DNA from: MWEI01 sp964600235
GTDB taxonomy: Bacteria; Desulfobacterota; Desulfomonilia; UBA1062
Direction: 5' to 3'
Assembly: GCA_964600235.1 (NCBI GenBank)
Contig: CAZRIV010000006.1
Location: 1 to 64,000 of the forward strand
DNA: 64,000 nucleotides
Shown piece by piece: positions 51,871 to 60,646 of the stretch. The position numbers and the translations under genes are program-made. Position 1 is the stretch's first letter; each line of letters begins with the position of its first letter. The notes below the pieces were generated by a model. It did not search any database, was not told where the DNA came from, and was given only the letters and a program-made list of their open reading frames with translations.

Positions 51871-52446
51871 TCATGAATGGAGCTTCTTCAGGAGCCACGC
51901 CATGTTCTCCCCCAGGATCTTCATGGTGGCAAGCCCCTCGCGGTCCTTCTCCACGTCTCCGGGTTCCATTCCCACACCCACGTTCCAGTAGTCGGAGCCG
52001 GGCACAATCATCTGGCTGATGAAGAAGAAGTGGTTGAGTGTGTCAAAGGCGTGGATGGCGCCGCCCCTGCGTGCGGTAACCACGGCCGCACCGACCTTGC
52101 GGGCGAGCATGTCGCCGTTGGCCTTGGCCACCATGCCGGCCCTGTCGATGAGAGCCTTCATCTCGGTGCTCACGTCCGAGAAATAGGTGGGAGAGGCCAG
52201 GATGATCCCGTCGGCTTCCACCATCTTCTGGATGCACTCGTTGACCGAGTCGTTCTTTACGGAACACTGCTTGTCCTGGTTGGCAAAGCATTTGTTGCAG
52301 ACAATGCAGCCGCGTATGTCCTTGCGGGCCAGCTGGACGAGCTCGGTTTCGATGCCGCTCTTCTTCAGTTCCGTAAACACGTGCTTGAGCAGGACGGCAG
52401 TGTTTCCATCCCTGCGTGCGCTTCCGTTGAATGCAACCACCTTCAT
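51871..52446 (-). CDS. Iron-sulfur flavoprotein (Isf-like NADPH-dependent FMN reductase family)
   Basis: A 191-residue flavodoxin-fold protein: the FMN loop FNGSARRDGNTAVLL, LASPTYFSDVSTEMKALIDRAG and VTARRGGAIHAFD. The insert CIVCNKCFANQDKQC is a Cys-x2-Cys-x2-Cys-x7-Cys motif for a [4Fe-4S] cluster, as in the archaeal and clostridial Isf proteins. It could reduce oxygen or peroxide species or pass electrons from ferredoxin. The partner is unknown. Confidence 0.85.
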   Translation of the reverse strand: MKVVAFNGSARRDGNTAVLLKHVFTELKKSGIETELVQLARKDIRGCIVCNKCFANQDKQCSVKNDSVNECIQKMVEADGIILASPTYFSDVSTEMKALIDRAGMVAKANGDMLARKVGAAVVTARRGGAIHAFDTLNHFFFISQMIVPGSDYWNVGVGMEPGDVEKDREGLATMKILGENMAWLLKKLHS

Positions 52447-52477
52447 AAATCCTTCCTTCCGTACATTGATGCCCGGT

Positions 52478-54163
52478 TCATCCCCGTGTCAGGTGCCGGT
52501 ACTTGATTCGGTGCGGCGTCTCGGCGGCCCTGCCGAGACGCTTCTTCCTGTCCGCCTCGTAGTCGGAATAATTGCCTTCGAACCAGACAACCGTGCTGTC
52601 TCCCTCAAAGGCCAGGATATGGGTGGCGATGCGGTCCAGGAACCACCGGTCGTGGGAGATGACCACCGCGCAGCCGCCGAAGTGTTCAAGCGCCTCCTCG
52701 AGCGCACGCATGGTGTTCACGTCCAGGTCGTTGGTGGGTTCGTCCAGGAGCAGCACATTGGCGCCTTCCTTGAGCATGCAGGCCAGGTGTACTCGGTTGC
52801 GCTCGCCGCCCGAGATCATGTTCACCTTTTTCTGCTGGTCCGTCCCAGAGAAGTTGAAGCGTGCCACATAGGCCCTTGAGTTCACTTCCCGCCTGCCGAG
52901 CTCTAAGGTGTCGTGGCCGCCTGATATCACCTCCCAGATGGTCTTGGACGGATCAAGGGTGTCGCGGTCCTGGTCCACATAGGCGAGCTTCACGGTCTCT
53001 CCGATCCGGATGGAGCCTTTCTCGGGCTGCTCCTTGCCGGTTATCATCCTGAACAGCGTGGTCTTGCCAGCGCCGTTGGGCCCGATGATGCCCACGATAC
53101 CGCCCGCAGGAAGTGAGAAGGTCATATTTTCGAAGAGCAGGTTATCACCGTAGGCCTTGGAGACGTTTTCCGCCTGGATGACCACTTTCCCCAGGCGCTC
53201 TCCCGGCGGTATGAAGATCTCCAGGTCCCTGTCCTCCTTTTCCACATTCTGGTTCAGCAGGTTCTCGTATGCGCTTATGCGCGCCTTTGCCTTGGCATGG
53301 CGGCCCTTGGGTGACATGTGGATCCACTCCAGCTCTCGCTGAAGGGTCTTCTGCCGTTCGGTCTCGCGCTTCTCCTCGTTGGCGAGCCGCTGCTGCTTCT
53401 GCTCGAGCCATGAAGAGTAGTTGCCTTTCCAGGGTATGCCGTATCCCTTGTCGAGCTCAAGGATCCATCCGGCCACGTTGTCCAGGAAGTACCGGTCATG
53501 GGTGACCGCAATGACGGTGCCTTCATACTGCTGGAGGTGATGCTCCAGCCAGGCCACGGTCTCGGCATCCAGGTGGTTGGTGGGTTCGTCCAGGAGCAAT
53601 ATGTCCGGTTTCTGCAGCAGGAGTCTGCACAGGGCAACCCGTCTCTTCTCGCCGCCGGAAAGAACCCCCACGGGCGTATCGGCGGCCGGGCAGCGCAATG
53701 CATCCATGGCCATGTCCAGGCGCGACTCGATGTCCCATGCATCCATGTGGTCGATCTTTTCGGCCAGCTCGCCCTGACGGACCATGAGACGGTCCATTTC
53801 AGATTCGCTCATGGGCTCGGCGAATTTTTCGCTGATGGCATTGTATTCCTTGACCAGATCCACGGTTTCCTGGAGGCCCTCTTCCACGACGGCCTTCACG
53901 GTCTTGTCTGGGTCGAGCAAAGGTTCCTGCTCCAGGTAGCCCAGAGAATAGCCGGCAGACAGAGCCGATTTTCCCTCGAAGTTTTTCTCGACACCGGCCA
54001 TGATGCGCAGCAACGTGCTCTTTCCCGAACCGTTCAGGCCGAGCACCCCGATCTTGGCACCGTAGAAATACGACAGGGATATGTCCTTGATCACGGGTCT
54101 GTTCTGGTATGATTTACTGACCCTCATCATGGAATAGATGATCTTTTCGGCACCATTGCTCAT
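52478..54163 (-). CDS. ettA: ABC-F protein EttA (energy-dependent translational throttle)
   Basis: A 561-residue ABC-F ATPase with two nucleotide-binding domains: Walker A GLNGSGKST and GPNGAGKTT, Walker B LLLDEPTNHLD and LLLDEPTNDLD. The linker and arm (MSPKGRHAKAKARISAYENL) match EttA. EttA binds the ribosomal E site and gates elongation with ADP/ATP ratio. ATG 54163 follows AAGGAG; a longer frame is not homologous. It ends 31 bases before the flavoprotein gene. Confidence 0.93.
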   Translation of the reverse strand: MSNGAEKIIYSMMRVSKSYQNRPVIKDISLSYFYGAKIGVLGLNGSGKSTLLRIMAGVEKNFEGKSALSAGYSLGYLEQEPLLDPDKTVKAVVEEGLQETVDLVKEYNAISEKFAEPMSESEMDRLMVRQGELAEKIDHMDAWDIESRLDMAMDALRCPAADTPVGVLSGGEKRRVALCRLLLQKPDILLLDEPTNHLDAETVAWLEHHLQQYEGTVIAVTHDRYFLDNVAGWILELDKGYGIPWKGNYSSWLEQKQQRLANEEKRETERQKTLQRELEWIHMSPKGRHAKAKARISAYENLLNQNVEKEDRDLEIFIPPGERLGKVVIQAENVSKAYGDNLLFENMTFSLPAGGIVGIIGPNGAGKTTLFRMITGKEQPEKGSIRIGETVKLAYVDQDRDTLDPSKTIWEVISGGHDTLELGRREVNSRAYVARFNFSGTDQQKKVNMISGGERNRVHLACMLKEGANVLLLDEPTNDLDVNTMRALEEALEHFGGCAVVISHDRWFLDRIATHILAFEGDSTVVWFEGNYSDYEADRKKRLGRAAETPHRIKYRHLTRG

Positions 54164-54182
54164 GGTAAAACTCCTTGGAAGG

Positions 54183-55085
54183 TTATCGATATTCGCAGGT
54201 AAAACGTATGATCTCGGGCGATTCGTCATCCACATCGCGGCCCAGGCTGATGATGCCGTGGGAGGTCAGCACGTATTCGTCGTGATGGATGAAGCTGGAT
54301 TTTTTGGCGTCCACGGATACGTACGTGCCGTTGGTGCTCTGGTCGATGAGGGTGAACTTGCCGCGGTGGTACTCGATACGGGCATGCAGGCGCGAGGCGA
54401 TGACGTCGTTCACCACAACATCGCTGGCCTCCTGCCTCCCGAGCGTGATGGACGGGTTGTCGCGGTCTATGTAGTAATCCATGCCTTTATACCTTAGGTG
54501 CAGGCGGCTGTAGAGTATCTGCAGGGTCAGGTCCCGGGAAACCATCATGGTCTGGTCGTGCTCCTCCCAGACCGCTTCGAAGATGGAGAACTCACACGCC
54601 TTGCCCTTTATGGGGGTCTTGTCGATGCACTTGAACTCCAGGGGGGCGCCATCGGGCATTGTCTCGATGGTCTGCTGTGTGGTGATGATCTGCCGGGGCT
54701 TGGCGAGAGATACCATACGTGCGGCCACGTTCACCGCGTCTCCGAAAATGTCGCCTCCCTGCCATATGACCGGGCCCATGTGCAGCCCGATGCGTATGCT
54801 CGGCTTCACGGGTTTTTTCATGGGGATCGGCGGCATGGAATCGATGGCCTTGTGCATGCTGATGGCCGCGTTGAGTGCCTGGTAGGCGCTGTTAAAGGTG
54901 CACATGACCTCGTCTCCGATGGTCTTGATGATCTTGCCCTGGTAGTCGCTGATGATCCCGGATATGACGGAGATGAAGTTGCTCACCAGCTTGTGAGCGC
55001 GCTCGTCGCCCAGAGTTTCATACAGGCTCGTGGAGCCCGAGATGTCAGCGAACAGGATTGCCAGGTTCAGGTTTTCTTTTGGCAT
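54183..55085 (-). CDS. Class III nucleotide cyclase fused to an FHA domain
   Basis: A 300-residue protein. Residues about 1-180 are a class III adenylate/guanylate cyclase: first metal Asp in LFADISGST, second in IKTIGDEVMCTF, and GDAVNVAARM. Residues about 210-300 are an FHA domain (ITLGRQEASDVVVND, SRLHARIEY, LIDQSTNGTYV), which binds phosphothreonine. Two segments around residues 60-80 lack a membrane anchor, so it is cytosolic. The pair suggests a cyclase controlled by, or reporting, a Ser/Thr kinase. There is no kinase gene nearby. No strong ribosome binding site is visible. Confidence 0.87.
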   Translation of the reverse strand: MPKENLNLAILFADISGSTSLYETLGDERAHKLVSNFISVISGIISDYQGKIIKTIGDEVMCTFNSAYQALNAAISMHKAIDSMPPIPMKKPVKPSIRIGLHMGPVIWQGGDIFGDAVNVAARMVSLAKPRQIITTQQTIETMPDGAPLEFKCIDKTPIKGKACEFSIFEAVWEEHDQTMMVSRDLTLQILYSRLHLRYKGMDYYIDRDNPSITLGRQEASDVVVNDVIASRLHARIEYHRGKFTLIDQSTNGTYVSVDAKKSSFIHHDEYVLTSHGIISLGRDVDDESPEIIRFTCEYR

Positions 55086-55129
55086 GACGTTTTGTAATGA
55101 GTTTCATGAACGCATGTCAAGTAATTCGG

Positions 55130-56215
55130 TTAGACACTGAATCTTATGGACAGGATGTCGCCGTCCTTCACCAGGTATGTCTTGCCTTCGAGCCTGACGA
55201 GCCCCTTGTCCTTGAGCGCCTTCTCGGAGCCGTGGGTCATGAGGTCGTCGTAGTTGAAGCACTCCGCCCGGATGAACCCGCGGGCCAGGTCGGAATGGAT
55301 GGCCGCAGCGGCATCTACCGAGGTGTCGCCCCTGCGGATGGTCCATGCCCGCACCTCATCGGCCCCCACGGTGAAGAACGAGATGTAGCCAAGCAACTCA
55401 TAGGCGGCCATGGTGAGACGGTCCCTGGCGGAGGCGCTGATGCCCATATCCGCCATGAACTCCGCCGCTTCATGGGCATCGAGCCGGGAAAGCTCCATCT
55501 CGAAGAGGCCGGCGAACTCTATGCAGGTAAAGTCCTTCCAGATCCTGCTCAAGAGCTCGGCATTGCGGCCGAAGGTGTCTTCGTCCGAGTTGAGGATGAC
55601 CAGCATGGGCTTGAGCGTGAGGAACCGGAAGCCGCGAACGGCCTTCTCCTCTTCCGCACTCAGTGCCGGGGGGGCCGAGAGGTCGCCCTTTTCGAGAAAC
55701 TCCCTGATCTTCTCGAGGGCCGATTTCTCGACCTCGAGTGCGGTGGTCTTCTGCCCCCTGCTTATGTGGTGTTCGATGCGCTCGATCCTGGTCTCGGCCA
55801 GTATGAGGTCGGACAGGATAAGCTCCGAAACGATGCCGGTTATCTCCGAGAGGGGATCAGGCTCGCCCATGATGCTGTCGATGTACTCTTCCCGGAAGTT
55901 CCTCACCACCAGGGCCAGAGCGTCGGCGGTCTTGATGAGCCCGAGCTCGGAGGCGGTGAAGACCTCTTTCTTCTCAGCGCCGGCTTCGGAGCTGAACCCA
56001 CCGAAATCGATGCATTCGAGCGTGGCATGGGCGGTCTTCTTCGGTTTGTACAACTCGCTCAGTCTGGCAATGCGTGGGTCCGCCACGTGGACCACGGCTA
56101 CGTTGGGCTCGTCCTTGGCGGACGAGTACTGGTCTATGGCGATATCCATGCGGGTGAGTGCATTGAATATCGTGGTTTTCCCGGATTTCTTCAGTCCTAT
56201 CAGCCCTATTTTCAT
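55130..56215 (-). CDS. YchF-like GTPase/ATPase with TGS domain, divergent
   Basis: A 361-residue protein with the YchF layout: a P-loop domain, a helical insertion (about 120-190), and a C-terminal TGS domain with the strongly conserved FFTVGADEVRAWTI, AAIHSDLARGFIRAE and KDGDILSIRFSV. The P-loop is GLKKSGKTT instead of GLPNVGKST. The switch II region around IDFGGF lacks the KGASxGEGLGN run of true YchF. NSDE takes the base-recognition position. So it may be a YchF paralogue with changed nucleotide use. Confidence 0.75.
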   Translation of the reverse strand: MKIGLIGLKKSGKTTIFNALTRMDIAIDQYSSAKDEPNVAVVHVADPRIARLSELYKPKKTAHATLECIDFGGFSSEAGAEKKEVFTASELGLIKTADALALVVRNFREEYIDSIMGEPDPLSEITGIVSELILSDLILAETRIERIEHHISRGQKTTALEVEKSALEKIREFLEKGDLSAPPALSAEEEKAVRGFRFLTLKPMLVILNSDEDTFGRNAELLSRIWKDFTCIEFAGLFEMELSRLDAHEAAEFMADMGISASARDRLTMAAYELLGYISFFTVGADEVRAWTIRRGDTSVDAAAAIHSDLARGFIRAECFNYDDLMTHGSEKALKDKGLVRLEGKTYLVKDGDILSIRFSV

Positions 56216-56683
56216 GGGTGCTCCAGTTCAGGAGGCAGTGTATAGCACCTTGAAGGGGAAACGGCAACAGCCTTATAGAGTCTTCGATGATCTGCCGTAT
56301 GCCGTCAAGCGGGGCAGAAAGACCATGACAGTTATTAGGTTCCCTCCATGAACCTCATCATGCATTATAAACCATATCAATCTAAATTAACTGGGAAGGC
56401 AGCGTGAATATTCCTGGAACCAATAATCCATGATGCAACACGCCCCTGGGCATGCTATAATAGCTTTCCGCATGTATTCTCTGGATGAATTCAGAACAGC
56501 AGGTACATCGATGGATTTCAAACAAAAAATACGCTTTTGTGTAACAGGTATATTTTATAATGACCATAAATTAATGAAGTATAATGAATTGATATAGATA
56601 TCCCGATAATGCATTTTAATTGGATTGAACAGGGTCTTATAATCTTGCAGTTAAGATTAATATATTAAGATAGGGAGGATGCA
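56216..56683. other. AT-rich intergenic region upstream of the porin
   Basis: A 468-base divergent spacer with lower GC than the flanking genes. Frames inside it show no recognisable protein. The right half, 56560-56680, is strongly AT-rich and contains the predicted porin promoter. I saw no riboswitch or repeat. Confidence 0.5.
56615..56643 (+). promoter_or_regulatory. Possible sigma-70 promoter of the porin gene
   Basis: A perfect TATAAT at 56638-56643 with TTTAAT 17 bases upstream (56615-56620). The -35 box is poor, so an activator may be needed. It lies 40 bases before the porin ATG. Confidence 0.4.
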
Positions 56684-57946
56684 ATGACATTTGGCAAGAT
56701 ATTCATAGTGTCCATGGTATTGGTTTTTGGACTAGGCCTTGGAGCGGCCCATGCCGTTGATATGGGGCCGGTCGATATCCATGGATATATAAGCCAAGGG
56801 TATCTGAAATCCAGTGCGAATGACTTTTTGGCAGAAAGTGAAAAGGGCAGCAGTGAGTTCGATGAGGTCGGTTTGAATTTTTCCACCAACATAAACGACA
56901 GACTTCGGCTCGCCCTGCAGCTCAGTGCGCGATCATTAGGCCCTACAGGTGAGAATCAGGTTTATCTGGATTGGGGCTTCGCAGATTACAACTGGCAGAA
57001 TGAACTAGGTTTGCGTCTGGGCAGGATCAGAATGCCGCATGGGCTATACAATGAAATCCGTGACACCGACATGCTCAGGCCCTGGATCTTAATGCCCCAG
57101 GCTATTTACTCGGAGTCGTATCGCCAATTTAAAGAGGCAAGCGATGGCGGCTCGTTATATGGAACGATCAACGCCAGCATCCTGGGGAGCCTTGAGTATC
57201 AGGCAATTGCGGGAACCCTGACCATGAGAAACGATGATTTGACCAATGCCATCTACGATAAGGCCTGCATGCCGTTTGCGCTTCTGGGTCAATCGATCAC
57301 CGGGGATGAAATCAATGCATCCTCCAGGGTTTTCTACACGGGCCAGATACTGTGGAACACCCCCCTGGAGGGCTTTCGCCTCAGTGCGACCGGTATGGAT
57401 GGAAAGGTCGATCTGGAAGTTCCGGCTCAGAGCAGTATCCGGGATGCCGGGGGTGGGAGACTGGTGATGCTGGACTTCCCGAAGCGGTCGCTCGGGGTGG
57501 ATGTCTATGACCTGGCCTTTTCGGGTGAGTACAAATGGAAGGACCTTACACTGGCGGCCGAATATGAGATTCTGAAATTCAAGATCAATTTCCATGAGCA
57601 GGAGCTCGGCCCGGACTTTGCCGGGTGGTACACGCTGTCCGACCAGCAGAACTACTATGCTTCCGTAGCCTACCGTTTCACGGATTGGCTGGAGCTGGGA
57701 TCTTACTATGGTGTTCATTATTTCGACAAGGACGACAAGGATGGCGATATGTTTGTAGCCCGGGGACTGCCCGATTATGTGGCCTGGCAGAAAGACGCCT
57801 GCTTCACTACCCGATTCGATATTAATCCGGCATGGTGCTTCAAACTTGAATACCATCTCATGAATGGAGCGGCAAGGGTATATGACCTGGCTGATGCCGA
57901 GGAAGACTGGTCATTGTACGGCGCCAAGGTGTCATTTAATTTTTAA
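56684..57946 (+). CDS. Outer-membrane porin-like beta-barrel
   Basis: A 420-residue protein with a signal peptide (MTFGKIFIVSMVLVFGLGLG...HA, cleaved about residue 25). The mature part alternates amphipathic strands (VDIHGYISQGYLKS, LRLALQLSARSLG, LGLRLGRIRMPHGLYNE, YYASVAYRFTDWLELGSYYG) and ends VSFNF, with the C-terminal aromatic of outer-membrane barrels. GRIRMPHG echoes the substrate-selective porins such as OprO/OprP. AGGGAGGATGCA precedes the ATG. It is paired with a PstS-like gene 22 bases downstream. Confidence 0.8.
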   Translation: MTFGKIFIVSMVLVFGLGLGAAHAVDMGPVDIHGYISQGYLKSSANDFLAESEKGSSEFDEVGLNFSTNINDRLRLALQLSARSLGPTGENQVYLDWGFADYNWQNELGLRLGRIRMPHGLYNEIRDTDMLRPWILMPQAIYSESYRQFKEASDGGSLYGTINASILGSLEYQAIAGTLTMRNDDLTNAIYDKACMPFALLGQSITGDEINASSRVFYTGQILWNTPLEGFRLSATGMDGKVDLEVPAQSSIRDAGGGRLVMLDFPKRSLGVDVYDLAFSGEYKWKDLTLAAEYEILKFKINFHEQELGPDFAGWYTLSDQQNYYASVAYRFTDWLELGSYYGVHYFDKDDKDGDMFVARGLPDYVAWQKDACFTTRFDINPAWCFKLEYHLMNGAARVYDLADAEEDWSLYGAKVSFNF

Positions 57947-57968
57947 GTTAGGGATAATGGAGCTTGTC

Positions 57969-58388
57969 ATGAAAAAACAGATCGTTCTAGCGCTTTGTGC
58001 CATATTGTTTGCCGCTTCGGCGGCCCATGCCGAAGACCTTATTGTGATCGCAAATAAAAACGTCACCATAACAAGTGTGACTCGTGCGGAGTTACAGAAT
58101 ATATTTCTGGGGAAAACTCTCAAGTGGCCGGATGGCAAGCGGATAAAAATGGTGGTGCTCAGAGAAGGCGGCACACATAAGACATTCCTGAATGAGATGC
58201 TTGGCAAGAGCACCTCTGCGTTTGATTCCCATTGGAAGCAGGTCATTTTTACCGGTAAGGGCCGTCCTCCTAAAACGGCGGATTATGAGGAAGAAATTGT
58301 GCAGTATGTGTCCGCAACTGACGGTGCCATAGGATATATTGGTTCAGGTACCGCACATGCGGATGTGAAGATGATCGAGGTGAAATAG
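57969..58388 (+). CDS. PstS-like periplasmic substrate-binding protein, short form
   Basis: A 139-residue exported protein. Signal peptide MKKQIVLALCAILFAASAAHA, then DLIVIANKNVTITSVTRAELQNIFLGK and a C-terminal YVSATDGAIGYIG, the pattern of the PBP-like superfamily proteins related to phosphate-binding PstS. At 118 mature residues it contains only one lobe of the usual two, so it may be a small sensor-type binding protein. It is encoded directly after the porin, so the pair may capture one substrate. An ATG four codons upstream is possible. Confidence 0.75.
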   Translation: MKKQIVLALCAILFAASAAHAEDLIVIANKNVTITSVTRAELQNIFLGKTLKWPDGKRIKMVVLREGGTHKTFLNEMLGKSTSAFDSHWKQVIFTGKGRPPKTADYEEEIVQYVSATDGAIGYIGSGTAHADVKMIEVK

Positions 58389-58391
58389 GAT

Positions 58392-58529
58392 ATGCCGTCA
58401 TCGGGTAAAAAGCCGGCCTCTCTCCGGCTCTATGATCCGGCGACAGAAGGGCTCATGCGCGTAGGTGACTTCACAAGGAGACAGAACATGCGGCGAAACT
58501 TTACCATCGCCAGGCAGGTACTATCATGA
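58392..58529 (+). pseudogene. 45-codon frame that may be the broken start of a chemotaxis or sensor gene
   Basis: This frame starts four bases after the PstS-like stop and ends in TGA overlapping the next ATG (ATGA). AAGGAG precedes an internal ATG (58490) giving MRRNFTIARQVLS. The string NFTIAR-x-L resembles the cytosolic start of methyl-accepting chemotaxis proteins (such as NLTIRKKLLLGF), which often accompany PstS-like proteins. The membrane segment that should follow is missing: the next gene is an unrelated AT-rich lipoprotein. It could instead be a leader peptide for translation coupling. Confidence 0.35.
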
Positions 58530-59545
58530 GAAGAGGGTCATACAATCATCCAATACTGTTCCCGGCACTCTGTATTTTCATTGTCTGGTTAGCTGGCTGC
58601 GCGGGCACTACCGGTAATTTGACTCAAAGACAGAAACATGTCTTTTCGTCTGCGAAAACCGTAGATCTCTATTACCCTGCTGATTATGTAACCGAAAATG
58701 AAAGGCAAAAGATTGAAAGTATTATCCTTGAGTCAGGTCGTGAAATTGTGTCCGAGCATAAACAGGACAAATATGAAAGTACCTCTGCGAAAAAACTGAT
58801 CTTGAACGGGATGAAAAGGCATGTGGATAAAAAAGAACAAGAAAAAGCGATAAGACACGGCAAAAGATATGTGCCCGAAGACAAACAGGCCGACATGTGT
58901 ATTTTCCTTTTCAGTTCATTAATAAGGGATATTACACAAGTTGAATCCTTAGATGCATTTCATAAACAGGTTAATGTCTGCGGGAAGGAATATGAAGGGG
59001 GAATGATCCTGTGGGCACAAGGCGTTGCGCCATATGAGTCCAGCGGCATATATGGCTTTTCTCGCTGCTCCGGGACACCCCCCCAATTGGGATTAAGCCT
59101 GTCTGACAGACTGCAAAATGTCCTGCACTACGACATCGTTCCTTTTCTGAGTTATAAGGAGACTGTCGAAAAATGGCCGGAGTTGGAAGACGGCAATTGC
59201 CGTATAGTTGTCTTCTATCCAAGAAATAAATATTCACCTGCAGCTAAAGGATCTGTAAAAAATGGACCCTATCGATATACATTATCCGATCAGTTTGAGT
59301 TCAGCAATGCATGGAAAATTAGATTTGCGGATGGATCCTTTGTTTTCATGGATATCGACAAAGGCCGGCATAAGATGAAATACGGAGATTTAGTGCTTGA
59401 TGTACAAGCGCAGGCAGGCGAGACCGTATATATCAGAATTGGCGATCCGACCGGTGTCGTCAACGTAGAGGATGCGATAGAAGAACTGGAATTACTTCAT
59501 CATGGGTTTAAGAATTCACTCCCTTTGAACAATCAAGGACGGTAA
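58526..59545 (+). CDS. Predicted lipoprotein, AT-rich, function unknown
   Basis: A 339-residue protein with signal peptide and lipobox WLAGCAG (Cys about residue 25). The mature part is charged, rich in Lys, Glu and Tyr: VTENERQKIESIILESGREI, HGKRYVPEDKQADMCIFLFS, RIVVFYPRNKYSPAAKG. The last 110 residues look beta-rich (YRYTLSDQFEFSNAWKIRFADG, DLVLDVQAQAGETVYIRIGDP) like small DUF2846-type envelope domains. The GC content is clearly lower than that of both neighbours, which suggests transfer from another genome. It overlaps the preceding short frame by 4 bases. Confidence 0.7.
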   Translation: MRRGSYNHPILFPALCIFIVWLAGCAGTTGNLTQRQKHVFSSAKTVDLYYPADYVTENERQKIESIILESGREIVSEHKQDKYESTSAKKLILNGMKRHVDKKEQEKAIRHGKRYVPEDKQADMCIFLFSSLIRDITQVESLDAFHKQVNVCGKEYEGGMILWAQGVAPYESSGIYGFSRCSGTPPQLGLSLSDRLQNVLHYDIVPFLSYKETVEKWPELEDGNCRIVVFYPRNKYSPAAKGSVKNGPYRYTLSDQFEFSNAWKIRFADGSFVFMDIDKGRHKMKYGDLVLDVQAQAGETVYIRIGDPTGVVNVEDAIEELELLHHGFKNSLPLNNQGR

Positions 59546-59675
59546 TTGCAGGATTATCGTTCAGGCAGGACACGAATAAGGATATTGTTCCACATTGATG
59601 CGCCCTGATACTGCCGGCTGATCCCGCGGATATTCCCTGACACATCCTTCTTGCCCTCAGTGCCGCCGAAAGGGT

Positions 59676-59948
59676 ATGGTGTCATGCATGGACTTCAGGA
59701 GTACACGGTGCGCATGGTGCAGGAACAGGACCAACCCGATTGATGACTGCAAGACATGCCCCAAATATATCAGGTATGGATGCGGGTTCGATCTCATGAT
59801 CACCATGGATGCCCTCTGCTCGGTCTGCATCAACCGCGAGAACCCGGAACTCGAGGTTTTCTGCAGGACAAACCGCTTTCTTCAGGACGGCAGCGGGGAG
59901 GACTTTGAATGTTATAATTTCTGCATTTGCGGCAGTATGCCCCGCTGA
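59676..59948 (+). CDS. Small cysteine-rich protein, function unknown
   Basis: A 90-residue protein with twelve cysteines in pairs: CAWC, CKTC, CSVC and CYNFCIC among them. It could bind zinc or iron-sulfur clusters. No signal peptide. The start may be ATG 59676 or 59688, since AAAGGG sits just before the first. I recognise no family. It is isolated between the lipoprotein and the DUF47 gene. Confidence 0.6.
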   Translation: MVSCMDFRSTRCAWCRNRTNPIDDCKTCPKYIRYGCGFDLMITMDALCSVCINRENPELEVFCRTNRFLQDGSGEDFECYNFCICGSMPR

Positions 59949-60021
59949 GGCTTGAACAACTTGTTCTTTTTCTCAACTCCCTGAGAATAATTATGATAAT
60001 ATATGAGTGAAGGATTCATGC

Positions 60022-60630
60022 ATGTGGTGGAAAAAGAAAAAGCCCGATTATGATTTTTTTATGCTCCTTCATGATCAGGGAACAAAGACCCTGGAGGGGC
60101 TGGGTGCCCTGTGCGAGTATGTCGCCAACAGCACCAAGGTGAATGCCGAGCGCGTGAAAGACATTGAAATGGAGGCCGATGACTTTCGTAGGATCATCAT
60201 CGATCACCTCAATCAGACCTTCATAACGCCCATCGACAGGGAAGACATCTTTTCGTTGTCCAGGGCCATCGACGATGTGATGGACTATGCCTGCACGACA
60301 GTGTATGAGATGCAGATATATAAGGTCCAGGTGGATGAACATATCCGTATCATGACGGATATCCTCAAAAAAGAATGCAAGGAACTGAATGCGGCGCTGA
60401 AGAACCTTCAGCACTATCCGAACGTCGCCATGGAGCACGCACGCGAGGCAAAGTCGTGTGAGAACAAGATGGAAAAAGAATACCGGGCAGCACTGGGCGA
60501 CCTTTTCGAGGGGACCGACCCGGTCTACATGATCAAGATGAGGGAGATCTATAGGCACTTGAGCAATGCCGCCGACAGGGGTGACGAGGCGGCCAATATC
60601 ATCAGCGATATCATTGTGAAGATGACTTGA
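60022..60630 (+). CDS. DUF47 (PhoU-like) protein
   Basis: A 202-residue four-helix protein of the TIGR00153/DUF47 family: GALCEYVANSTKVNAERVKDIEMEADDFRR, LNQTFITPIDREDIFSLSRAIDDVMDYA and MREIYRHLSNAADRGDEAAN (shown in part) carry the acidic metal-binding motifs of PhoU proteins. It usually sits beside a PiT-type phosphate transporter and regulates it; none is encoded here. It may act on the porin/PstS-like pair or a transporter elsewhere. ATG 60022 is seven bases from AAGGA. Confidence 0.85.
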   Translation: MWWKKKKPDYDFFMLLHDQGTKTLEGLGALCEYVANSTKVNAERVKDIEMEADDFRRIIIDHLNQTFITPIDREDIFSLSRAIDDVMDYACTTVYEMQIYKVQVDEHIRIMTDILKKECKELNAALKNLQHYPNVAMEHAREAKSCENKMEKEYRAALGDLFEGTDPVYMIKMREIYRHLSNAADRGDEAANIISDIIVKMT

Positions 60631-60646
60631 TATTGGAGGGGGTTGA

